A DNA stretch of 64,000 nucleotides from Amyloporia xantha (lineage: Eukaryota; Basidiomycota; Agaricomycetes; Polyporales; Adustoporiaceae): NCBI GenBank assembly GCA_036971615.1, contig JAYKKR010000001.1, forward strand, positions 4,526,001 through 4,590,000. Direction: 5' to 3'. The position numbers and the translations under genes were made by a program. Positions within the stretch are counted from its first letter, which is position 1. Every line of letters starts with the position of its first letter. Shown piece by piece: positions 13,071-22,830 of this stretch. Under the pieces are notes generated by a model. It worked only from the letters and a program-made list of their open reading frames with translations. It was not told the DNA's origin and did not search any database.

Positions 13071-13552
13071 GATACCGTCATGTCTAGTTAGTTCTTTGAT
13101 AATCCACAGATGGACAGCGGTATTATGGATTATTCGCAGTGCTACAACTTAAACCACTATTTGTTTGAAACAACTTGAAGTTCCAAATTTGAATGGTACG
13201 TTGGTGATCGACGCGGAACCAGATTCGTCCGCTGACTAAGCATAGTTGAACGTTCAGTCCAAGCCCGTGCAAGCGCCGCGGCGCGGTGTGCGCGTGCTGT
13301 GTGCTATGTTCTGTACTGCTCCGCATTCTGTCCATTTGACACACAACACTACGCTTATCTTAACAAATTCATAGCCGATAGTCTCGAGCATTTTGCAATT
13401 CTGCTCTCGCTGAACGGACTTCTGACCGACATTGATTCCGTTCGATTGTCAATACCCCATCGGTGAGGCTGCATTCAATCCCAATTTACACTGGGAACTC
13501 ACGCTAGCAGTACAAACCAACGGGCACCTGCTGCCAATTACAGCAGCTAGTG
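13071..13552. other. intergenic spacer between GH31 and F-box genes
   Basis: It contains the GH31 3' region and the presumed promoter of the F-box gene. No coding potential or repeat was seen. Confidence 0.5.
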
Positions 13553-15547
13553 ATGTCACGGAAGACTCTCGTCTCAGATGCCATTTCTTCATTGGAGGCC
13601 AAACTAACCACTCTCTGCATGCGTGAACAAGAAGCGCGAAACATCCTAGAGTTCATTTCCGAACAAAGGCGCTCGTTGGAAAGAGAGCACGCCGTGTTGC
13701 GGGCGCAGTTGAATCCCTTCAACTGGCTGCCCGCGGAACTCCTAATCGCTATTTTCGTCAGCTTCGTACATACAAAGGACGCACCAGAATGTGAAAATAC
13801 CAACAAATTGGCGTTCTATCGTCGTCCAATCACCCTATCTCATGTCTGTCAGCGATGGCGCACAGCTGCCTTGTCTACATCCAGCTTGTGGACATCTGTC
13901 GTTTTCACCGGCACGAATTCGCGAGCTGTCGCAATGTACCTTGAACGCTCCAAGAACCATCCACTGGATATTGCCGGTTCTATTTCTTCTACGTTTTCCT
14001 CCGAGGTGGAATGTTCTATCAACTCGCATCTTGACACATCATCGTCAAGATGGCATTCGATGATGTGGCCTGCATGTCCCCCCCAGATTTTGCAAGTTAT
14101 TCTCACAATCCTCAATAGCCGCTCTTCTTTCCCTTACTTCGAGGTACTTCACTTGAATCAGAAGGAAAGCGTTATCCACATCAAAGATAATGCAACACTC
14201 ACATCTATCACCCCATCCCGTGTGTCGTTTCCACTACTCAAAGCGATCCATCTAGGGCATGTCTCTCCCAGTGATATTCCTCCATCTTCTTTACCCAGCG
14301 TTAGTGAGCTCGAGCTCAATTTTACCAGTAACGCCAATCGTCATCTGCGGATGTCCGATCTGTGTGCGATGATTTCTCGGACACCGAATTTGACGGAGCT
14401 TAGTATTCACGGCGCTGTCCCTTTAATGGATATATACGTCCGCATGAGCCTCGCGGAGGACGATGCGACGCAAGGTGCCATGCTGCCCCATTTTACACGA
14501 CGGACACCTTCACAGATATCTCCTCTAGTTCTTCCCTATCTACACCGCCTCGAATGGAGCTTTGCACCACCCAGAGATTTGTGGTTCCTTTTTTATTTCA
14601 TCAAGATGCCTGCGTTGCGACAACTCGACCTATGTCTCAACCAAGGCCTCGTACGATGGGATCAGTACTTTAACAATCAGACGAATCCCCACTTTGTCAA
14701 CCCTCTGCTTGGTGAACATCAGGGGTTTGTTCGCCTCGCATCCTTGGAGGACTTTAGTGTGGAATGCGTCGATGCGGATGGTCTAACTTCCGCGTTAAAG
14801 AAAATCATCGTCCCCATTCTAAAGCAGCTGAGTATCACTTATCTTCCTCCAGGGTCGAAGAAACCCGACCTCCCTCAGCTCCCACGCCACGAATCCATGT
14901 TTCGGGAGCCACGTCTGCCCACCTTGACCGGCCTTACTTTGTCCTGCTTTGAGCTAGACTCGGAGAATACGACTACCATGCTCAAGTACATGCCGTCGTT
15001 GACTCATTTGACATTTCGCTCGTGCCTGGGAACAGGAAAGGTCGTTTGTGCGTTGTCTGGCGGCACGTGCAAGAACTCTCATTCTAACCTGGCGAAAAGC
15101 TGGATCTGCCCACGACTTGAATGTCTTGTTCTCACCAACTGCATTGACGTGAAATTCCGTTGCCTCAGTGGCATGATCAGGACGAGACGCATCGGCTCCT
15201 TGGATTGTTTTGGGTTCACGCTGCCCGACAGTATTTCAAGCGCTGGTGTCGGCGGTCCTCTTCATGGCGCTGTCTTTGGAAGACCAGTGAAGCCTCTCAA
15301 GAAGAGGTCACCTCCACTCTCCAATGTTTCGACATCCAGCGCGTCGTCGACAAGTGCGTTTGCGCCCTCGTCAATATCCGCAAGCTCTAATGGTAGTTTC
15401 GTTCCGGGTTGGAACTCGCACGAGATTCTAAAGCCCGCCTGCATCAAGTCTCTGTATGTCGAAGGCTGCCCACGAGTGTCTGAGGTCGAAGCTTTGTCAT
15501 TGGAGGAGAAGGAATGGGATGTCTCCTCCGTCACTTGGCTCTGCTAG
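13553..15547 (+). CDS. F-box protein with LRR-like C-terminal region
   Basis: An intronless reading frame of about 664 residues. The N-terminus forms a short coiled coil (residues about 10-50, rich in Glu, Arg and Leu). An F-box follows around residues 55-100, FNWLPAELLIAIF...LSHVCQRWRTAAL...LWTSV, the usual Skp1-binding signature of Agaricomycete F-box proteins. The rem​ainder has irregular leucine-rich segments (LRQLDLCLN, LTGLTLSCFEL, LTHLTFRSC) like those in the large F-box families of mushrooms, then a Ser-rich linker and a short conserved-looking end. It probably acts as a substrate receptor in an SCF ubiquitin ligase; the substrate is unknown. The ATG at 13553 was taken because it is the first in this frame. 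These families expand and diversify rapidly, so orthology cannot be assigned. Confidence 0.85.
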   Translation: MSRKTLVSDAISSLEAKLTTLCMREQEARNILEFISEQRRSLEREHAVLRAQLNPFNWLPAELLIAIFVSFVHTKDAPECENTNKLAFYRRPITLSHVCQRWRTAALSTSSLWTSVVFTGTNSRAVAMYLERSKNHPLDIAGSISSTFSSEVECSINSHLDTSSSRWHSMMWPACPPQILQVILTILNSRSSFPYFEVLHLNQKESVIHIKDNATLTSITPSRVSFPLLKAIHLGHVSPSDIPPSSLPSVSELELNFTSNANRHLRMSDLCAMISRTPNLTELSIHGAVPLMDIYVRMSLAEDDATQGAMLPHFTRRTPSQISPLVLPYLHRLEWSFAPPRDLWFLFYFIKMPALRQLDLCLNQGLVRWDQYFNNQTNPHFVNPLLGEHQGFVRLASLEDFSVECVDADGLTSALKKIIVPILKQLSITYLPPGSKKPDLPQLPRHESMFREPRLPTLTGLTLSCFELDSENTTTMLKYMPSLTHLTFRSCLGTGKVVCALSGGTCKNSHSNLAKSWICPRLECLVLTNCIDVKFRCLSGMIRTRRIGSLDCFGFTLPDSISSAGVGGPLHGAVFGRPVKPLKKRSPPLSNVSTSSASSTSAFAPSSISASSNGSFVPGWNSHEILKPACIKSLYVEGCPRVSEVEALSLEEKEWDVSSVTWLC

Positions 15548-16281
15548 TATACGCAGCGTGCACTTGTGAGTGTCACCTCGTGCTGTTCTGACTTCAGAAG
15601 TGGACATTCACAATCTTCGAGCTGCAGTTCCACGACACCTTCTTTTCTCTCACTCACTCTCCGTTCACAATACCCGCCGCCGCTATCTTATTGACGATCC
15701 TCCTCGTGGATAGCTCATGTTCCCGATGTGTGTTAATTTACTGTATGATAAGTATCCCGTCTTTTGTAGGACACTTCAATTTTTGCCCTGTTATCAAGGC
15801 AGTCAACCCGGCTCACTTTGAACACAGAATCTGAAAGTGCGACGTTCTACTGCATACAGGCCGGATGATCTCCGCGGCATGCATATCAGGTTCAAGTAGG
15901 CGTTTATGATGCCAAGCTTGTGCCAAGGTCATCGAAATATGTTTCTATATGAACTCCGCATGTGAACTCTGGCTCTCGGTGGTGGCAAACTAGACTGCCG
16001 GGCACTCCGATGATCGTTAATCGAGTTTCACGGGTTGATCAAGACCGCACATAATGTTGTCATTCCTGCAAGAGCCCGCCTCCGTGCGGTTACATCATGT
16101 CACCATCGATGATGACCGGCACTGCTTTTATAACCCCGTAGAAGTATAAAAGCAGGGCCGGATTTCCGACATGCCTTCGTGTTTTCTGCCTTTGATCCTT
16201 CGGACAACCGATATTTCTCGTGTTCTCACATTTCTTCACGTCCTTTCCCTGCCGTCGTTCTTTAAAGTATCGGTCTCCACT
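15548..16281. other. intergenic, LPMO promoter region
   Basis: No coding signal on either strand. The last 140 bases hold a TATA element and the 5' leader of the LPMO gene. I could not assign carbon-regulation sites with confidence. Confidence 0.5.
16145..16150 (+). promoter_or_regulatory. TATA box of the AA9 LPMO gene
   Basis: TATAAA followed by AGCAGGGCC lies 132-137 nt before the chosen ATG, a good distance for a secreted inducible enzyme gene. Motif and position are the only support. Confidence 0.5.
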
Positions 16282-17607
16282 ATGATGTTCACGCTCTCTC
16301 TTTCTCTGTTGGTCCTCCTTGCAGACTACAGCGCCGCACATGGCTTTATAGATCAGGTAATTATTGATGGCACAGCTTACGCCGGCAATATACCGGGGAA
16401 GTACGAGGGTGAGTCGGTTGCCAGTCTTTATGCGTGTATGCCCTCTGAGAGTCGGCCTGCAAACACAGGTGCTAGTCCGATCCGGATGATCTCTACTATC
16501 GATCCCGTCAAGGGTGCAAACAACTCGAACCTCAACTGTGGTCAGGACGCACAGCTGGCGGAGATTGTGGCGCCCGCAAATCCTGGAAGTAACGTTACAA
16601 TTCAGTGGGCTGGAGGCGCCGACGGCGGATCGAATGTACGTTCTCTTGGCATGGCACCTTTGTGATACTTGATCACTGATATGCGACTCAGTGGCCGCAC
16701 GAAACTGGCCCTCTAATGACATACATGGCTTCCTGTGGTACCACATCTTGTGCTGACTTCAATGGCTCGAGTGCCAACTGGTTCAAGATCGACGAGTTGG
16801 GCCAGCTGAGTAACGGCTCTTCAGAATGGTACCAGATGTATATCAGTACGTCGTGCCTTGTTTGCATGCGACAGGGATCTGTATCGAGTACCCCTAGTGA
16901 ACGGTGACTCGTACACGATCACTCTGCCGCCGAATATTGCACCAGGGGGCTACCTCATCCGTCACGAAGTGCGTATCAGCTATTACCTTTGTGGAGGATA
17001 GCTGACCCAGCTTGTTCAGATTATCTCTCTTCAACTCGCTGCATCCATGGGCGGCGCAGAGTTTTATCCAGCTTGCATACAGGTCCAGATCGGCGGGAGC
17101 GGCACTAATACACCCACCGACACAGTCACGTTTCCTGGTGGCTACTCCGATTCCAATCCTGGCATCTTTACCCCAAACGTAAGGATCCAGTTTTGTGCGC
17201 GAATTTCGGATGGTAGTTCCGGCGGTACTAATATTACCAACCGGCTCTTGTCGTAGGTCTACAACCCAGGATTCGAGTATGTTTTTCCTGGGCCCCCAAT
17301 CTCGAATCTGGCCGCTCCAGGTGATGGCGCCATCACGACCCACTTGAACGATACCGCGACGTTTCCGTCGGGGGCAGCGAGTGCATCTGGGAGCGGGGCG
17401 ACAGGATCCGGGATCGCATCCCCGACTGGGACAGGATCCGCGTCGACGGGTGCGCTGGAGCCCTCGACGACTGGATCCGGGGTGCCTGTCTCGGTTTCTG
17501 GAAGCTCGAAGACGTGCAAAGTGAAGAGATCTACTCCAACGATGGAGAGCAGGGGGCTGAACCGGCGGCATGGTATCATGCGCCCATGGAGGCGATCATC
17601 ACATTAA
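16282..17607 (+). CDS. AA9 lytic polysaccharide monooxygenase, secreted
   Basis: A copper enzyme that oxidatively cleaves cellulose or related beta-glucans outside the cell. Six exons: 16282-16408, 16469-16635, 16692-16845, 16898-16968, 17020-17178 and 17257-17607 (342 residues). The signal peptide ends in SAA before HGFIDQV, so the mature protein starts with the copper-binding His (residue 20). The second brace His is in NWPHETGP (residue 101) and the axial Tyr in GAEFYPAC (residue 189). The core motifs STIDPVKGA, NLNCG, GPLMTYMASCG and APGGYLIRHE match the family. After the catalytic domain come a Ser/Thr/Gly-rich linker and a short basic end (CKVKR...RRHGIMRPWRR) seen in many basidiomycete AA9 proteins. 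An upstream in-frame ATG at 16171 was rejected because it would bury the signal peptide. Regioselectivity cannot be read here. Confidence 0.95.
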
Positions 17608-18320
17608 GCGTCCCTCGGAGAGGCCAGATCCGTACAGATCTGCCAGTGCGCCTGGATTGTGCTTGGCGTGTGCGGGGTAAGGCTGACCCTTGTTGACCCC
17701 TATTCGTCGTGTCGATCGCGACTGGGACCGCATGGCGGTTCGATTGGGAGATTGCAGTCGAGCTCGGCTGGGTTCGAGTGTGGCTTGTGGGTCGCTGTAC
17801 AGCTGGCATGTAGTGACTAGCGACTTATTTTATGAATATTATTGGTACCCAAGGGCACAAATACTTGTGGATACTGGATAGATTCTGTGGAGTAATCTTG
17901 GCTCTCGATGAGCGGAAAGATCTGGGAGGCGGAAGCAGCGGATCTCGATCACTAAGCTCCCAATCGAGACACCCACCTGCTTTATTTGGCGTTTCCGCCT
18001 TCCCTTGAGATGTCGGACAATCTTGGCAAAGGCGGATATGCTGACAAAGAAAGTCATCGTCTTGGCAAAGGCGGATATGCTGACAAAGAAAGTCATCGTC
18101 TCTGCGCCGCCCGACAAGAGCCAGGCGAGCAGCGACTTTTTTTCTGTTTTAGGGAATTATCTCGGTGACCATTCTGACCAACAGGTAGAACCGTGACCGA
18201 GGACGCCGCTGGGCAGCGGAACGGCCCAATATAGAATTCGACTCATTTCGTCCCAAGCCAGCCGTATATCATCCATAGAGTTCGCAGTTTGCGTTACTTC
18301 CCTTTACCCCTCATACCGAT
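17608..18320. other. intergenic with tandem duplication
   Basis: The LPMO 3' region is followed by the promoter of the Zn2Cys6 gene. The only structure is the 39-bp tandem duplication at 18021-18098. No gene is seen. Confidence 0.5.
18021..18098 (+). repeat. perfect tandem duplication, 2 x 39 bp
   Basis: Two identical 39-bp units (18021-18059 and 18060-18098) lie head to tail without any mismatch. Each begins TCTTGGCAAAGGCGGATATG. The repeat ends 222 bp before the start codon of the Zn2Cys6 regulator. The absence of differences suggests a recent duplication; 39 is a multiple of three, but the surrounding ORF does not look like a real gene. Confidence 0.97.
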
Positions 18321-19994
18321 ATGTCTGCACAAATTTCTTTTGACGACCTTTCTCCTCAGTCCAAGGGGCAGCTATCCCTCGAACTCGCTGCAGCTCTCGG
18401 AATGAAGTCTGTTCCCTACTACCCGCACTCGGGTTTTGACACCTACACCCCGACTGCGGGCACATATCAGAATCCAAGCAGACAGAACGCATTCCCCACA
18501 TACCACTCATCAGGATATCAATACATGCACGATCCACAGAACGCATTCCTCTCGGCCCCTGCCGCATTCACCGGAGGCAATCTTGCGCTCCACGACGCCC
18601 TCACCGAGGCATATGTCTCAGCGACGCTTCCACAACGACCTGTCTCTCCGCAAATGCAGTTCCCGATCCGGTGGCCGTCGGTCGACCCCCACCACTCCTT
18701 TGCGATGACACAGGCAGCGTTCAATCCTGCAGTCACTCACAACATGTCATTATTCGCGGCTCCCTCACAGGACGCTTACCAGACGCTGCCACCCGACGCA
18801 CATCGCTCCGCTGTACAGCCTGCCTGGTCTATCGCCGGCTCCCTGGACCCTGTCACCGGAGTGTTCCAGCGCACGCCAGAGCATCCTCGTCTGCGCACCG
18901 CGCAGGCCTGCGAGAAATGCCGAGTCAGAAAGGCCAAGGTTTGTCGGATACTTCCGCTCAGGGGCTTACCTCAGTGCTGATCGCCGCTATGCGCTAAGTA
19001 GTGTAGCGGAGAACACCCATCCTGCCAACGGTGCCGCTCGAGAGGGCTCCTCTGTGAGTACGCCCCCGAGCGCAGGATGCGCGGCCCGAACAAACACAAG
19101 CGCAAGAGCGTCAGCGTCGCCGAGCGGCGCTCTGCCACACCGGCCGTGGGCGACCGCAGAATGTCCGTCGCATCGTCGGGCTCCAGCTCGAGTGACATGG
19201 ACCCGTCGTACCGGTTCCCCGAAGCGCCCCCCGCCGTCGCCATCTCGGGCTCGATACACAACGCGGATAGCCCAGGGCACATCTCTCCGTCGCCGAACCG
19301 CCAGCTGCTCCACCCACACAGCTACCCCGCCGACGTCCCCTCCCCGCTGCGCTTCCCCGTCGCCGACACCGTCGACCCCCTGACGGCGCACCCCCCGGAG
19401 GCGCACAAGTCCAGCAGCGGGCCCCCCGCGCCCGCACACCGCCGCCCGCGCCCGCCGCCGCTCCACCTCGGCGACGCGGCCTTCCCGGGGTTCCACCCAC
19501 TCACCGCGCCGCTGACGCCCGAGTACGCGCTGCCGTCGCACGTCGTGGACGACATCACGCCGACGTACGCCGCGCGGCGCGCGTCGCTCCCCGCGTACCT
19601 CCTCGAGGCGGCCGCGGCGTACGCGCATCCGGCGTTGTCGCCGGCGCTGTCGATGGGGATGTCCCCGCTGTACGCGCACGCGCGCTCGGACTCGACGTCG
19701 GACGGGTCGTCGCTGCCTGCGCCGCTCACGCCCCTGTCGCTGCCGGACTCGGTCGATGCGCATGGGGAGCTGACGTACCCGGAGGATTTCCAGCCGGACA
19801 TGCATGGGGTGGGGGAGCATGCGTATGCGATGGGCGGGGAGGAGCATGCTGGCGAGGGTAAGGAGCCGTTCGGCGGGGATGGGCTTGTCATGATGGGTGG
19901 TGCTGTTGCTGATGTGGAGAATCATGGCTCGTGCGAGGTGAGGGAGGAGCCGCGCTTCGTGGATTTGAAGATTGAGGTGGAAGCGGCCGACTAG
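18321..19994 (+). CDS. Zn2Cys6 transcription factor with internal zinc cluster
   Basis: A fungal binuclear-zinc-cluster regulator of 536 residues in two exons (18321-18938, 19002-19994). The intron splits the cluster, with CEKCRVRKAK before it and CSGEHPSCQRCRSRGLLC after it. The six cysteines fall at about residues 197, 200, 207, 214, 217 and 224. A basic linker (MRGPNKHKRK) follows and would help DNA binding. The cluster sits mid-protein rather than at the N-terminus. I see no fungal-specific middle homology domain; both flanks are Pro/Ser/Ala-rich and look disordered. The second exon is strongly GC-rich, especially at third positions, and so produces long false antisense ORFs. The target genes are unknown. 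Confidence 0.9.
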
Positions 19995-20358
19995 GCTGCG
20001 TCGTGCTGTACTTGAATAAGATGTAGCGATAGTTTTCGATTCCGTTCTTGTATATTTCCTGTCTATCTGTCTTCTTGTATCTTTTAGCTTGTATCTATCT
20101 CAAAAATGTTCTGTATCTGTAATCACAGCTCAAATCGACACATAGAATGAGAGCGAACACACCTTCACGTTGACCGAGTCCGCATCCTTTCTTCGCCCTG
20201 AAGTTCACTGGTAGCTGGTCTTATGATGGCAGTGAGAGATCAAAAGCGGATGATGTGGTAACAGCAAGTAGCATGACACCTTCGACGACACCGCGCATTT
20301 GAGACACTCGTGCAGAGCAATAAACAAGTCGACGGTTGAACACTAACAAATACAGGCA
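19995..20358. other. convergent 3' region
   Basis: This short spacer separates the convergent Zn2Cys6 (+) and Ssz1-like (-) genes. It is T-rich on the + strand just after the Zn2Cys6 stop, fitting a 3' UTR. No gene is seen. Confidence 0.5.
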
Positions 20359-22427
20359 CTAGGAAGCAGATACACTGACTGTCGTTGCCTCGCCCCTGCC
20401 CGAGGGGCCGATCTCCCAAGCCGTTATCTCCACGCCCCCGTTGTCTTGGACGAGGAACTGTACCTCTACTTTTGTGGTCCATCGCCCCTGGTTCTTCTTC
20501 GCCTCCTGCGCAGCGAAGGCCAGGGAACTCAAGAGACTCTCCTTCTCCACCGTTTTCTCCTTCACCTCGATGTCCTCTTCCTCCTCCTCTTCCTCGCCGT
20601 CCTCAGGCGCCTCGTCGTCCTCGAACTTCGGAGGCTTGACCTTCTCGACTTTAACGCCCTCCTTGGCTTCCCATACCTCGAACCCGACCTTCTTCTCCCC
20701 GTCTTCCTCACCCAGGTCGACGTCGAATCGGAACGTCCGTCTGCAGGGCACGACTGTGTCCTTCAGGACAGCCGGGATCCACTGGCCGCCCAACGAGCCC
20801 TCGGCATTTTCTTCGGGGAACAGCATCCCGATCGTCTTGGACGTCGCCTTCGCCTGTGTCCACTTGCTTCCGCTGCTGAACGCGCTCTTCACCTCGCGCT
20901 CCTCCTCCGTGCCCTCTGCAAGCGTCGCCACGAGCTTCGCCTGGAGCGCACAGCCACGCGAGACGATGGTCGTAGGGTCGCCCACGCCGCCGCCGACCAC
21001 GGTGCCGGCCGTGAACGGGGTGACGACCGTCTCCTGGAATCTCTGCGCGAGCGTCTCGTCGAGGCCGGGGAGGCTGGCGGAGCCACCGACGTAGACGATC
21101 TCGTCGACGTCGTACAGGTCGAGCCCCGCGCCCTCGACCAGCTCCTTCACGCGCGCGTACACCTGGTCGTAGACCGAGCGCACCTCCATGTCGAAGCGCA
21201 GGCGCGTGATCGTGCCCGTGAAGTCCATCCCGTCCTTGAGCGACTCGACGGAGCACGTCGCGGCGCCGGGCGACGCGGAGAGCGTGCGCTTGGTGTGCTC
21301 GACGGCGAGGCGCAGCTTCGCCTCGGCGCGCTTGTCCTGCGGCGCGGTCGCGGGGGAGACGGCCAGCGCGGTTTTGGTCTTCTTCGTGAACTCCTTCGCG
21401 AAGAACTTGATCAGCTTGTCGTCGATCGCATCGCCGCCGATGGACGGGTCGGAGAGCGTCGCCAGGGAGAAGGCGAGGCCTTGCCGGATGGAGAGGAGCG
21501 AGAGCTCGAGGGCGGAGGAGCCGAGGTCGACGACGAGCTGTGTGCGATCGGCGCTGAGGCCTGGGATGGCGGGCCCGGAGGTAGTGGTGACGGCGACGGC
21601 GCCGGCCTCCTCGAGCAGCTGGAGGACCGTGACGCCTGCGTCCTCTGCGGCTTTTTGCAGTGCGGCCCTCTGCGGGTCCTCGAACCATGCGGGGACGCTG
21701 ATGACTGCGCCCTGCACTTTTTTGCCCAGGAAGTCCTCAGCGGACTGAATGAGCGACTTGAGGAAGATGGTGGTGACCTCTGAGACGGTCAGGACACGCT
21801 CGGCGGGTGTAGGCTCGGAGCGGGGGGTGGCTGCGTGTGAGGCGGCGGGGGTGTTGGTGGCCGTGCTGGGTAGAGGTGTCGGGGCTGCCTGCAGCACCTG
21901 CACTTTGTATGCAGCTACGTCTGCTTGTTCGGGGTGCTGAATCACAGGAGCCGAGACCGGTGGCTTGTCCGAGGGCAACTCTGAGAATCTGAAAAGGTGG
22001 TGAGGGTCGATTCGGGTGATATGAGATGCGCATAAGATTACTTTTTGCCCAGTAGGTTGCGAAACCCAGTGATGGTGTTGTGGGAATTCTTCACCAACTG
22101 GTGTTTAGCCTGGTTCCCTATGTACTGTCATTGCAGAGTCACTCTCTCGTCTTTGAAATATATTCAAGACGTGGCTCACAATTTCCTCTCCTTGAAATGA
22201 GACCGCACAAGCAATTTGACGTTCTCCATCCTCATTAGCGATGCAATCTGCAGACCCTTCCTGTACGATACCGATCGGAATCAGGGTTCATGGCGCGTGA
22301 GGTATTGGCTTACCTTGGTGAGGACTGCGATGGACGCGTAGGAGTTGCCGAAATTGATGCCTACGACGGTAGGTAGAGCGGAGACCTCTATAGGGGCATC
22401 GGCGGTTCCGTTGAGCTGAGCAGCCAT
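20359..22427 (-). CDS. SSZ1: Ssz1-type Hsp70 of the ribosome-associated complex
   Basis: An atypical cytosolic Hsp70 (635 residues) that with zuotin forms the ribosome-associated complex and assists nascent chains. Exons on the minus strand: 22314-22427, 22180-22260, 22042-22124 and 20359-21988, all joining in frame. The nucleotide-binding domain shows VVGINFGNSYASIAVL at the N-terminus, GAVISVPAWFEDPQR, VVDLGSSALELSLLS, SIGGDAIDDKL and IVYVGGSASLPGL. A divergent, shortened C-terminal part with an acidic stretch (DDEAPEDGEEEEEEEDIEV) replaces the canonical substrate-binding domain and lacks an EEVD end, which separates it from ordinary Hsp70. The gene is very GC-rich at third codon positions, consistent with high expression. 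It shares a 403-bp divergent promoter with the deubiquitinase gene. Confidence 0.93.
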
Positions 22428-22830
22428 CCTGTGCGAGACGTCCTCTTCAAACGAGCGGTCAAAGTTCAAAATTCACGTTCATGATTTTTTGGCGATCACT
22501 GTTATAGGTCACGTGCATAGCCCATAGTGATGGGCCGCGCTGATTGGCTGCCACTGATTCGAAGACGCCCATAGGTGTTCACGTGCCGCTCGCCATAAAG
22601 GCCCATTGAACAAAGTGGTCCGGACACCGACGCGTATACTCCGTACACATTGTACAGAGTTAAGTATTGTTGATCTAGGCGTGATTTGGATACGCAAGAG
22701 CATTGAACCGTGACAGTGACATTCTCAGAGTACTACCGAAGGTGCGATCACTAAATAACTTCAAAGCATCGAGTGGCGGTAGGATTATCATTCTCCTTGC
22801 AGACACATTGAAACCAGGTAGTCAGTAATC
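22428..22830. promoter_or_regulatory. divergent promoter with two CACGTG boxes
   Basis: The 403 bp between the Ssz1-like gene (-) and the Ubp14-like gene (+) contain two perfect palindromic CACGTG E-boxes at 22510-22515 and 22580-22585, about 70 bp apart. Such boxes bind bHLH factors. Whether both genes respond is inference. Confidence 0.5.

Noticed and set aside
17986..18168. ORF with a repeated GKGGYADKESHRL peptide
   Set aside because: The peptide repeat simply translates the 39-bp tandem duplication in a promoter; no splice or family support.
18987..19925. 312-codon Arg-rich minus-strand ORF
   Set aside because: It is the antisense of the GC-rich second exon of the Zn2Cys6 gene; its composition is an artefact of third-position GC.
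20446..21783. Long plus-strand ORF (445 codons) and a 326-codon minus-strand ORF in another frame
   Set aside because: Both are shadows of the very GC-rich Ssz1-like coding exon, and neither has motifs.
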